A DNA stretch of 41,756 bases from contig JAJYSI010000001.1 of assembly GCA_021793635.1 (NCBI GenBank), positions 1-41,756 of the forward strand. Direction: 5' to 3'. Both the position numbers and the translations under genes were made by a program. Below the pieces are notes generated by a model, which ran no database searches, was not told the DNA's origin, and was given only the letters and a program-made list of their open reading frames with translations. Of the stretch, positions 15,004 through 22,698 are shown piece by piece (position 1 is the stretch's first letter; the number at the start of each line of letters is the position of its first letter). The DNA is from Bacteroidota bacterium (GTDB taxonomy: Bacteria; Bacteroidota; Ignavibacteria; Ignavibacteriales; Ignavibacteriaceae).

Positions 15004-17199
15004 TCAATAATTTAAAGTAATGCCGGCGCCGAAGCCCATATCGCTGTCGTAATGAGTTGAGATGCCGAAGTATTTTGTTATGATATATCTGAATCCAACC
15101 ATACTTTCCCTATCGGTATTAACCATAAAATTTAAACGGAGACGTGCAGTAATGGGAATATCATCCCGGCTTAATTGAAATCTTAATTTTCCTTGAGTAT
15201 CAACTCTAAAATCTGCGTAAACCAGCATAGGCAAAGTATATTGAACGCCAGCAACCAGAACTTTTCGCTTATCGGCGGTGTTAGCTTGTCCAAACATATT
15301 TTTCCCGCGGTCGGAAGTGTTCCAATACCTAACATCCCATCCAATGTAAGGGAACCACCATTGCATTACGCCCAGGTATCTGCCGAACTTTGTTTCATCC
15401 TCGTAGCCCTTCATGCTGTTTATGCCGATATGCCAGTCAGTCTGAAATTGGTAACGCGTACTTGCAAGCATTGCTTCGCCGTCGCTGCCGCTGCTTTCGA
15501 GACTTACTCTTGCCATAGGATGAAACATTCTATCACCGTCGTATAAATGCTGGATTTCCTTTTCCGGGTCCGGCAAAAATGGATTAGGAGGAGAATCTTC
15601 AAAGCTGAATATTCTTCCCATACCGCTCATCATGTGGTAAAGAATGTGGCAATGAAAAAACCAATCGCCGTAATAACGGGCGGCAAATTCAATCGTATCG
15701 GTTTCCATCGGCATAATGTCCAAAACATTTTTCAGCGGGTCGTAATTACCGTGTCCGTTAAGTACTCTAAAGAAATGACCGTGAAGATGCATCGGATGCC
15801 GCATCATAGTACCGTTGTATAAAATAATTTTTACATTCTCTCCTTTTTTGATTAATATTTTATCTGATTCGGAAAGAGTTTTATTGTTTATACTCCATAC
15901 GTAGCGATTCATATTTCCGGTAAGATTGAAATGCAAAACTTTAGTAGGTCCTTTAGGCAAATTAGTTTTGAAGGGAGCTTTTAGCATAGCATAATTAAGA
16001 GTAGTAGTTGTGTCCAGGTTTTCGGGGTACATAACGGTGTTCATATCCATTTGCTGAAGGCTCATCTGCATCCCCATATTATTCATTGTGCCGTCCATGT
16101 TCATCATACCGTTCATCATCTTCATGCCTTCAAAATATTCTAAGGTAGGAAGAGTCGGCGCAGAAACTTTTTCGCCGCTGCCGAGCCACAGAGAAGTATG
16201 GTGGGTTCTGTCTTCGGATGTTGCACGGAATTCATAACTTTTATTATCTGGAATGGTTACAATTACATCATAGGTTTCGGCAATGCCGACAATCATTCTA
16301 TCCACGCTAACCGGAACAACATCGCTGCCGTCGCTTGCAACTACTGTAATCTTTCCTCCGGCAAACTGCAGCCAGAAATATGTAGAGGATGAGCCGTTAA
16401 TAACTCTAAGTCTTATTTTTTCACCGGGCTTTGCATCTTTTAATGTTTGTTGAATTTTTCCGTTTGTAAGAAATGCGTTATAATAAACATCACTTACGTC
16501 CATAGAGAGCATTCGCTTCCATTCGCTGGTAACTTTCGTCCCGAAATAACCTTGCGTAAGAGCCTCACCATAACTTTGCACACTGCCTTTCTCGATTGCG
16601 TACCAATCTGTTGCCATGTGCAGAGAGCGTTCTATCTCGTAGGGGTTTTCATTTGTCCAATCGCTAAGCAGCAAAGTGTATTCTTTCATCTGCGGCTCGT
16701 TGCGTTTATAAATAATCAAAGCGCCGTTCAAACCGCTTTGCTCTTGTAGACCGGAATGAGAATGATACCAGTATGTGCCGCTTTGAATAATCGGGAATTT
16801 GTATAAGAATGTTTGCCCAGGCGGAATAGGCGTTTGGGTAAGATATTCAACGCCATCGTATTGGTTTGGAATAATCATTCCATGCCAATGAATGGTTGTC
16901 GGTTTGTCCATTTCATTGTGAACATAAATTTCAGCAGTATCGCCTTCAGTAAAGTATAGAGTTGGACCCGGAACAGAACCATTGATTGAAATTGCATTGG
17001 CTTCCTCACCGGTGAAATTTACTGTAGTATCTCTGACATATAAATCATAACGGACAGCCTGGGGCTTAGCATCCGGTACATAAGAATTAAAGGTTGTGTC
17101 ATTTGCAATTGTTGTGTACAGTTTGTTTTTATTTAACTGCTGTGCAAAAGAAAATGAATATGATAAGGCGATAAGTACAGCTAATAGAATTTTATTCAT
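15004..17199 (-). CDS. Multicopper oxidase (CopA/CuiD-like) with beta-barrel-like C-terminal extension
   Basis: 731 residues. A signal peptide (1-20) is followed by three cupredoxin domains with all four copper motifs: HWHG (104-107), HSH (146-148), HPMHLH (467-472) and HCHILYHMMSGM (515-526). A Met-rich segment (about 358-385) resembles those that bind Cu(I) in CueO/CopA. Such enzymes oxidise Cu(I) to less toxic Cu(II) with O2. After residue about 545 comes a 185-residue extension of alternating strands ending in ITLNY, like an outer-membrane barrel and reminiscent of CopB. A CopA-CopB-type fusion is therefore likely. The start ATG shares a base with the stop of the DUF3347 gene (TAATG). Confidence 0.9.
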   Translation of the reverse strand: MNKILLAVLIALSYSFSFAQQLNKNKLYTTIANDTTFNSYVPDAKPQAVRYDLYVRDTTVNFTGEEANAISINGSVPGPTLYFTEGDTAEIYVHNEMDKPTTIHWHGMIIPNQYDGVEYLTQTPIPPGQTFLYKFPIIQSGTYWYHSHSGLQEQSGLNGALIIYKRNEPQMKEYTLLLSDWTNENPYEIERSLHMATDWYAIEKGSVQSYGEALTQGYFGTKVTSEWKRMLSMDVSDVYYNAFLTNGKIQQTLKDAKPGEKIRLRVINGSSSTYFWLQFAGGKITVVASDGSDVVPVSVDRMIVGIAETYDVIVTIPDNKSYEFRATSEDRTHHTSLWLGSGEKVSAPTLPTLEYFEGMKMMNGMMNMDGTMNNMGMQMSLQQMDMNTVMYPENLDTTTTLNYAMLKAPFKTNLPKGPTKVLHFNLTGNMNRYVWSINNKTLSESDKILIKKGENVKIILYNGTMMRHPMHLHGHFFRVLNGHGNYDPLKNVLDIMPMETDTIEFAARYYGDWFFHCHILYHMMSGMGRIFSFEDSPPNPFLPDPEKEIQHLYDGDRMFHPMARVSLESSGSDGEAMLASTRYQFQTDWHIGINSMKGYEDETKFGRYLGVMQWWFPYIGWDVRYWNTSDRGKNMFGQANTADKRKVLVAGVQYTLPMLVYADFRVDTQGKLRFQLSRDDIPITARLRLNFMVNTDRESMVGFRYIITKYFGISTHYDSDMGFGAGITLNY

Positions 17200-17717
17200 T
17201 ATTTAAGAGTCTCGGTTACATTTCCGCAAGTCGGCATAGCTTTTCCGTAATAAGGATTTTTAATGTTCGATTCGCTGCTCAGCCAGTATTTCTTTTTCAT
17301 CGGGCAGTAATCCCGGTAAATAGGCTGCTCTGATAATTTTATTTCCTTAGCCAGGGAATACATATAATCAGATAATGATGCAAAGGAGATCCTCTGTTTC
17401 GCGAGGTCTTTGCTTTGCGAAATATCTTTTGCACCGGTGGTCAGCTTGTCTTGCAGCGGCATAAAAGTCTTGTGTTCAGTTGCAGTCAAAGATTTCATAT
17501 CAATTTTTTGAATTGCGTTTACAAGCTCGCCGGCTTTTGAAGATGCAGCAGAGGCATCGGAATTCACAAGAGCATCTTTGATATTATAATATAAAGAAAG
17601 CAGATACTCAAATGAAGATTGAGATGCTGTGTCTTCCTTTATAAATCTGCTGCTTGCTGCAAATATTCCAAATGAAAAAGCACAAACAAGAAGAGTGGAG
17701 ATAATTAGGGTTTTCAT
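17199..17717 (-). CDS. Exported DUF3347-family protein
   Basis: About 172 residues from ATG 17717 (AAAGGA upstream; a longer frame to 17753 lacks such support). Signal peptide, a helical domain (about 30-125), then a C-terminal motif with YCPMKKKYWLSSESNIKNPY and GKAMPTCG. This matches DUF3347, a periplasmic domain found fused to CusB-type adaptors or standing alone beside copper genes. The conserved Cys/Met residues suggest copper binding. It is the first gene of a two-gene unit with the multicopper oxidase and is translationally coupled to it. Confidence 0.88.
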   Translation of the reverse strand: MKTLIISTLLVCAFSFGIFAASSRFIKEDTASQSSFEYLLSLYYNIKDALVNSDASAASSKAGELVNAIQKIDMKSLTATEHKTFMPLQDKLTTGAKDISQSKDLAKQRISFASLSDYMYSLAKEIKLSEQPIYRDYCPMKKKYWLSSESNIKNPYYGKAMPTCGNVTETLK

Positions 17718-17859
17718 ATCTATCCTTTCAGAATAAAAAAAGTTTACCAACACTGACGTAGTTTTTTAATTACCGTACGAGTAAATATTAATTTATAATA
17801 TTTTTAATAGTAACATTGTTATTGGCATTACAATTAGATATTATCCGCAGCCAGTATAG

Positions 17860-17969
17860 TGATATTTTTATGCCAGAATGGGCAGTTCCAATTTAGTAAA
17901 TAATAAAAGGTTTTTAATTTTTTGAATGACTAAACTTTTAAGAAGTTTAATTATTTTTAAATAATTTAA
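17860..17969 (-). promoter_or_regulatory. Sigma-54-type promoter 2 with TTTAAA-tetrad upstream site (DUF3347-oxidase unit)
   Basis: On the minus strand, TTAA cores at 17966-17969, 17957-17960, 17947-17950 and 17938-17941 (steps 9, 10, 9) are followed after 62 bp by TGGCATAAAAATATCA (17875-17860). The -24 box is perfect; the -12 box (TATC) is poor. The upstream site begins a few bases after the response-regulator stop codon. The distance from site to -24 box is the same as in promoter 1. Confidence 0.65.
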
Positions 17970-17972
17970 AAT

Positions 17973-19352
17973 TCAATGCGCTTTTTCGTCAAACGGCGAA
18001 AGCTTGTAATGCTCAATCTTGCTGTATAATGTAGGTAAAGAAATTCCCAAAATTTTATGAGCTTTATTTTTATCCCATTTCAACGCTTCCAAAATATTTT
18101 TGATGTGCCTTTTTTCTAATTCGTCCAGAGAAATAAATTCGGGTTTTATGCTTTGATAATCTTCCGGTATAGAGGAAAGCTGCTCTGATTTTCTAAGAAG
18201 AACATTTTCTTTCAGCAAAACATCATCAGATGAAAGAACAACCGCCTGCATTAGTGTATTTTCTAACTCTCTGACATTGCCAACCCAGTAATTGTTCTTA
18301 AGTATAACCATTACTTCTTCAGGAATTTTATTGACATTCTTGTGAAGTTCAAGGTTTATCTTATTTAAAAAGTGGTTAACAAGAAAGGGTATATCTTCTA
18401 TTCTTTCTCTAAGCGGCGGGATATCTATGGAAAAAACTTTAAGTCTAAAATATAAATCCTCTCGAAACTTTCCTTCTTTTACAAGTCCGGTTAAATTTTT
18501 ATTTGTAGCTGCAATTACACGGGCTTGCATCGGAATTAAAGCTTCGCCGCCGACTTTCTCAAATTCTTTTTGCTGGAGAATCCGCAAAAGCTTTACCTGG
18601 AGATTTGGAGAGATTTCGGAAATCTCATCTAAAAATATTGTTCCTTCGCCCGCAAGCTCAAATTTACCTTTTTTATCTCTGATAGAGCCAGTGAAAGCCC
18701 CTTTAACGTGACCAAAAAGTTCACTCTCCAAAAGTGATTCTGTTAGTGCGGTACAATTTACAGCAACAAACGGATGAGCCTTTGTAACGCCGCTGTAATG
18801 AATTGCGCGAGCAACCAATTCTTTCCCGGTTCCGCTTTCTCCTTCAATTAAAACAGTAACACGGCTCGATGAAACCTGCCCAATCTTTTTATATACTTGA
18901 CGCATCTGCGGCGTTTTGCCAATCAAAGTATTTTCAACTAAATATTCTTCAGTCTTCTGGTTTACAAAAGTATTTAGCTGGTCGCTTAGCTTTTTATTTT
19001 CCAAAGCTCTTTGGATTGTAATTTTTAAGTTATCAATTTCCAGGGGCTTTTCAATATAGTCATAGGCGCCTTGCTGCATTGCTTTAACAGTGGTTTGCAT
19101 ATCATCGAAAGCAGTAATAATTATTACGTGTATGTGCGGGTCAATTTCTTTAACATTCTTAAGGACTTCAAAACCGTCAGCGCCGGGCATTCTTATATCG
19201 GTTATAACAAGGTCGGGAAGTTCATTCTTTACAATTTCAATTCCTTTAAGACCATTCTCTGCGGACAGCACTTCATAGTTTTGTTTTTTAAGATAACCTG
19301 ATAAAGTTTTTCTGATTGATTGGTCGTCGTCGATTACTAATATTTTTTCCAT
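17973..19352 (-). CDS. NtrC-family sigma-54-dependent response regulator
   Basis: 459 residues: a receiver domain (1-120; phosphoacceptor Asp52 in TDIRMPG, Lys102), an AAA+ domain (about 143-370) with Walker A GESGTGKE (171-178), the sigma-54 contact loop GAFTGS (218-223, last residue Ser instead of the usual Ala), Walker B GTIFLDE (237-243) and arginine-finger region FREDLYFRL, then a Fis-type helix-turn-helix (about 410-450, AHKILGISLPTLYSKIEHY). It activates RNA polymerase with sigma-54 by ATP hydrolysis when phosphorylated by its kinase. It lies 47 bp downstream of the kinase gene and is flanked by promoters with matching upstream sites, so it is the probable activator of all seven units. 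Confidence 0.95.
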   Translation of the reverse strand: MEKILVIDDDQSIRKTLSGYLKKQNYEVLSAENGLKGIEIVKNELPDLVITDIRMPGADGFEVLKNVKEIDPHIHVIIITAFDDMQTTVKAMQQGAYDYIEKPLEIDNLKITIQRALENKKLSDQLNTFVNQKTEEYLVENTLIGKTPQMRQVYKKIGQVSSSRVTVLIEGESGTGKELVARAIHYSGVTKAHPFVAVNCTALTESLLESELFGHVKGAFTGSIRDKKGKFELAGEGTIFLDEISEISPNLQVKLLRILQQKEFEKVGGEALIPMQARVIAATNKNLTGLVKEGKFREDLYFRLKVFSIDIPPLRERIEDIPFLVNHFLNKINLELHKNVNKIPEEVMVILKNNYWVGNVRELENTLMQAVVLSSDDVLLKENVLLRKSEQLSSIPEDYQSIKPEFISLDELEKRHIKNILEALKWDKNKAHKILGISLPTLYSKIEHYKLSPFDEKAH

Positions 19353-19399
19353 TATATTTTTTTACTTTCATTACAGCCAAATGTTGATAAGCATTCGAT

Positions 19400-21157
19400 T
19401 TAAATTCTTTCTTCTGCGTGCTTTTGTTTCAAGGGCAACTTTATTTCGAAAACGGTTTCGCCTTTTTTTGACGCTACGAGATTAAAAGAGCCGCTGTGTT
19501 GTTCAATGATTTTTTGAGAGATGGAAAGTCCCAAGCCGGTGCCGGAAGCTTTCGTAGTGAAGAAAGGTTCGAATATATTAAGCTCCGGATCGATGCCGCT
19601 TCCGTTATCTTTAACCAAAATTGAAATTGAGTTATTTTCTTTTTCACTGCATGAAGAAATTTCTATAATTCCGTTTTGGTCTACAGCTTCAATGGAATTA
19701 TCAATGAGATTGATGAATACTTGTCTTAACTTGTCTGTATCGGCTACGAGACAAACATTTTCGGTATTATTAACAAGGATTATATTTTTATCATTCAGCT
19801 TTTTGCTTAGTTGACTCTGGACATTATTTATTAAATCTTTTAGTTTAACTTCAGAAAAATTCAATTCCATTAGACGTGAAAACTGGAGAACATCTTTTAC
19901 AAGATTATTTAAGCGGTTGATTTCGGTTTTCATTATTTCAATATTTTCTTTATCATCATCATTAAGGACAAGAGTTTCGGCAATAATATCGGCATTCATT
20001 TTAATTGAAGTAAGCGGGGTTTTAATTTCGTGCGCAAGTACAGCCGCCATTTTACCAAGCGCCGAAAGTTTTTCTCTCTTAATTAATTCTTCGGTGTTAT
20101 TTTTTAGCGTCTCGGACATATTGTTAAATGCTTTAGTTAGTTCGCCAATCTCGTCATTAGTGTTAAGGTTTAACTTTATACCGTAATTGCCTTTTTCAAT
20201 TTCATGCGCTTTTGATTTTAGCTTGTTTAGCGGATTTGATATTATCTTAATTATTACAAACGCTATGCTGACGCTTACAATTAATCCGCCAAAAACGCTG
20301 AGCAAAAAATAACGCATCAGCTCATTGTTGGATTTAATATTAAAAATTATTTTAATTAGCGGAATTTGAATTAGAAGAATTATAATCGGCACAAGAATAA
20401 GCGAGCTTAAAATAATTTTCTTCTTAATGCTGAAATTGTGCAGCCTTCCGAGCGATGCCGGAAACATATCAAATTTACTAATTGCAACAGTAATAAAAAG
20501 TATTACACCGATAAGAAAAGCAACCGGGCTCATTTCCACTAAGAAATAGAAGCCAAGGTACCAAGGCAGAAACAAACCAAAAATAAATGAGATTAAATTG
20601 GTGATAATTAAACCGAGCGTAAGCATTATAATTTGCTTCCGCAGAAGCTCATCCTTCTCATTGTAGTATTTTTTGACGAGCCAATAAAAATTTACGGCGA
20701 TAAGCAAAGTATAAAAAATTAAATACACGGGATACAGAGGAGCGAAATGCGCTTCAAACATACTTCCGTGCATGTGGGAGGCATGTATTAGGTTTCCGGT
20801 CCACAAAAAAATAAATACTATTGCTGCGGGAATTAAGATGGAAAGACTTTTCGTTAAACCCATCTTTTGCGGATGCGGAAAATTCCAACTGAAGAATGTA
20901 ATCGTAACAATAATAAGCAGCAATAAAGAATGGCATGAGATATCAAGTATTGTAACATTCTCCGAGTTCATCAACAAGAAATGAACGCTGTGAGAAATTA
21001 AATAGCCGATAATCAAAATCAGAATAAGAATAAAAAGCTGGCTTTGCTTATCTCTTCCGGACCTGGAATAAATAATATAAATCAATCCCACGGCGCTTAA
21101 AAAAGTAGCGAGAAGGAATAATAACTGTGTAATGTCTAATGTCATAAGAGATTTCAT
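19400..21157 (-). CDS. Sensor histidine kinase with 7TM N-terminus and His/Met-rich external segment
   Basis: 585 residues. About seven membrane helices cover residues 8-228 (histidine-kinase 7TM type). Two further helices flank a short external loop (250-305), then a HAMP domain (about 300-355), HisKA with phospho-His376 (LAHEIKTPL), and HATPase_c with N box (NLIDNSIEAV), DNGSGI, FEPFFTTK and GTGLGLS. A segment next to a membrane helix reads IHASHMHGSMFEAHF (124-138), with four His and two Met in 13 residues. It probably faces the periplasm and could bind Cu. It is the cognate kinase of the downstream NtrC-type regulator. Whether it senses copper directly is inferred. Confidence 0.92.
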   Translation of the reverse strand: MKSLMTLDITQLLFLLATFLSAVGLIYIIYSRSGRDKQSQLFILILILIIGYLISHSVHFLLMNSENVTILDISCHSLLLLIIVTITFFSWNFPHPQKMGLTKSLSILIPAAIVFIFLWTGNLIHASHMHGSMFEAHFAPLYPVYLIFYTLLIAVNFYWLVKKYYNEKDELLRKQIIMLTLGLIITNLISFIFGLFLPWYLGFYFLVEMSPVAFLIGVILFITVAISKFDMFPASLGRLHNFSIKKKIILSSLILVPIIILLIQIPLIKIIFNIKSNNELMRYFLLSVFGGLIVSVSIAFVIIKIISNPLNKLKSKAHEIEKGNYGIKLNLNTNDEIGELTKAFNNMSETLKNNTEELIKREKLSALGKMAAVLAHEIKTPLTSIKMNADIIAETLVLNDDDKENIEIMKTEINRLNNLVKDVLQFSRLMELNFSEVKLKDLINNVQSQLSKKLNDKNIILVNNTENVCLVADTDKLRQVFINLIDNSIEAVDQNGIIEISSCSEKENNSISILVKDNGSGIDPELNIFEPFFTTKASGTGLGLSISQKIIEQHSGSFNLVASKKGETVFEIKLPLKQKHAEERI

Positions 21158-21215
21158 GACAAATTCTATACCTTTAAGAATTTCTTCACGTTTATGTAAT
21201 TATTCAATTTCAGTT

Positions 21216-21317
21216 TTAAATAATTTAAAGATTTTTAATTTATTTAAATCTACAAAATAATCTGCCCTGCAAAATTACATCGAAAAGAGAATATCAACAG
21301 TGGCATGTTGTTTGGCA
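21216..21317 (+). promoter_or_regulatory. Sigma-54-type promoter 3 with TTTAAA-tetrad upstream site
   Basis: TTAA cores at 21216, 21225, 21235 and 21244 (steps 9, 10, 9). The first pair forms a near-perfect dyad, TTTAAATAATTTAAA. After 53 bp comes TGGCATGTTGTTTGGCA (21301-21317); GG and GC are one base further apart than ideal. It precedes the YHS gene at 21376 and lies divergent from the kinase gene. Confidence 0.65.
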
Positions 21318-21375
21318 CATATTAAAAGAAACAGATTAAAAATAAGGATTTAAAAATTAAAATGGACTGTAAAAA

Positions 21376-21561
21376 ATGAAATCGACAAGAAACAACATTC
21401 TAAGGGATCCGGTGTGCATGAGAAGAATGAATAAAAACAAAGCATACGCTAAAGTAAAATTTGAAAATGGAGTTTACTATCTCTGCTGCCCCAGGTGTCA
21501 GTCGGATTTTATGCAGGACCCTAAGAAATATGTTGAAAGATATAAGGAGATTAATGTTTAA
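21376..21561 (+). CDS. YHS/TRASH-like small metal-binding protein (variant)
   Basis: 61 residues, essentially one YHS-type domain: DPVCMRRM at the N-terminus, core GVYYLCCPRCQSDF and ending DPKKYVERY. It departs from the usual DPVCGM...YYFCCxxC pattern by losing the Gly-Met and reading YLCC, so metal preference may differ. It is the first gene after promoter 3 and is followed by a dispersed repeat and two membrane-protein genes. A soluble cytoplasmic metal carrier or buffer is likely. Confidence 0.8.
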   Translation: MKSTRNNILRDPVCMRRMNKNKAYAKVKFENGVYYLCCPRCQSDFMQDPKKYVERYKEINV

Positions 21562-21591
21562 CAATTTAGAATTAATAACATTTATGTAACC

Positions 21592-21690
21592 TTTGGAGTA
21601 ATAGAGAAATGGAATAATGTCTTCCAAAGGCAGATTAGCCTACGGCTGAGAATAGACCGAACTTCTCCATTACTCCTCCGAAGGAGTACT
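21592..21690. repeat. Dispersed TGGARTAAT-type inverted repeat, copy 4
   Basis: The left arm GGAGTAATAGAGAAATGGAATAATG (about 21595-21618) and right arm TTCTCCATTACTCCTCCGAAGG (about 21663-21684) are inverted. AGCC-TAC-GGCT lies between them. It sits in the spacer between two same-strand genes. Confidence 0.7.
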
Positions 21691-21752
21691 TGAGACAAAG
21701 AGAAATCATGAGTAGGATAATTTAATAAATATTATTATGCAGGAGTTTAAAA

Positions 21753-22658
21753 ATGAAAAAACTTGAACCTTACCCTATTGCGAGCGCGTTGTTTTTTATA
21801 TTCACTACTTTATACCTGGTGTGCATCGGTGTAGAGCTTATTCTTTCAAGCTTTGGCATCCAGGGATACTGGCACATGCATAAAATATGGGAGATAATAT
21901 TGCCGTGGTTCAGCGGCTTAGATTCATTAAGTATTGTGATCGGTTTGTTGGAGGTTTCATTCGGCTCTTATTTAATCGGCTTCATAATAGTTCCATTATA
22001 TAATTTCTTGGCTAAGAAAAAAGTAAGCGAACACAAGATAGAAATAAAGCCGATTATTGTAAGGTTTAAAACTCTGTTTATAACTTTCGCTGTTTATATT
22101 TCAATACTTTTTACTCTTTGCTTGCTTTACGATTTATTTGTGCCCGACGGATATAAAATGCTGGCTCTCTGGAAAATATTGCTACCCGGATTTACCGGCT
22201 TAACATTTCCCAACTACCTACTCGGACTTTTAGATATTTTAATCTACAGTGCTTATACTGCTTTTATCTTTTCCAAAACAATTAACAACTATGAAAAATC
22301 AGAGTTAAAGAAATTGGAAGCGAATACTCTTCCTCAAGCGGATGCATCGGATAATAAGCTTGAGAAGTCAAGTGAAACGAAATCATATTATGCCGGCAAG
22401 AAATATGATGAGAAATATTTTGGAATAGCAGCCGGAGCCTTTGCAGTAATAGTTTTCCTGTTAGCGTTAATTAAATTGATTTGTTCTAACGAAAACAGGC
22501 TTGCTTATTTCAAGCCGTTTATCCCTTTCTTTAATTACTTAAACGCATTTACAGCTTTAGGAGGAATAGCCGCTGCATTTTTATGGGGGTGGATTTTGGG
22601 TTACTTCTTTATGCTTGTGTATCACTTCTTCGATAAAATAACCACAAAGCAGAGCTAA
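21753..22658 (+). CDS. Membrane protein with three DUF5676-like units
   Basis: 301 residues with six membrane helices in three pairs. Each pair carries a related core: WEIILPWFSGLDSLSIVIGL, then WKILLPGFTGLTFPNYLLGL, then FKPFIPFFNYLNAFTALGG, each followed by a helix ending near a Tyr. The pattern resembles DUF5676, a small two-helix membrane family of unknown function often next to copper/YHS genes. A triplication of it appears to have made this protein. The linker between units two and three (about 180-222) is charged. AGGAG precedes ATG 21753. It may be a small-molecule or metal channel subunit, but function is unknown. Confidence 0.7.
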   Translation: MKKLEPYPIASALFFIFTTLYLVCIGVELILSSFGIQGYWHMHKIWEIILPWFSGLDSLSIVIGLLEVSFGSYLIGFIIVPLYNFLAKKKVSEHKIEIKPIIVRFKTLFITFAVYISILFTLCLLYDLFVPDGYKMLALWKILLPGFTGLTFPNYLLGLLDILIYSAYTAFIFSKTINNYEKSELKKLEANTLPQADASDNKLEKSSETKSYYAGKKYDEKYFGIAAGAFAVIVFLLALIKLICSNENRLAYFKPFIPFFNYLNAFTALGGIAAAFLWGWILGYFFMLVYHFFDKITTKQS

Positions 22659-22698
22659 ATTTTTGCAATGATAATTTTAAACTAAACCGAGATGCGCC

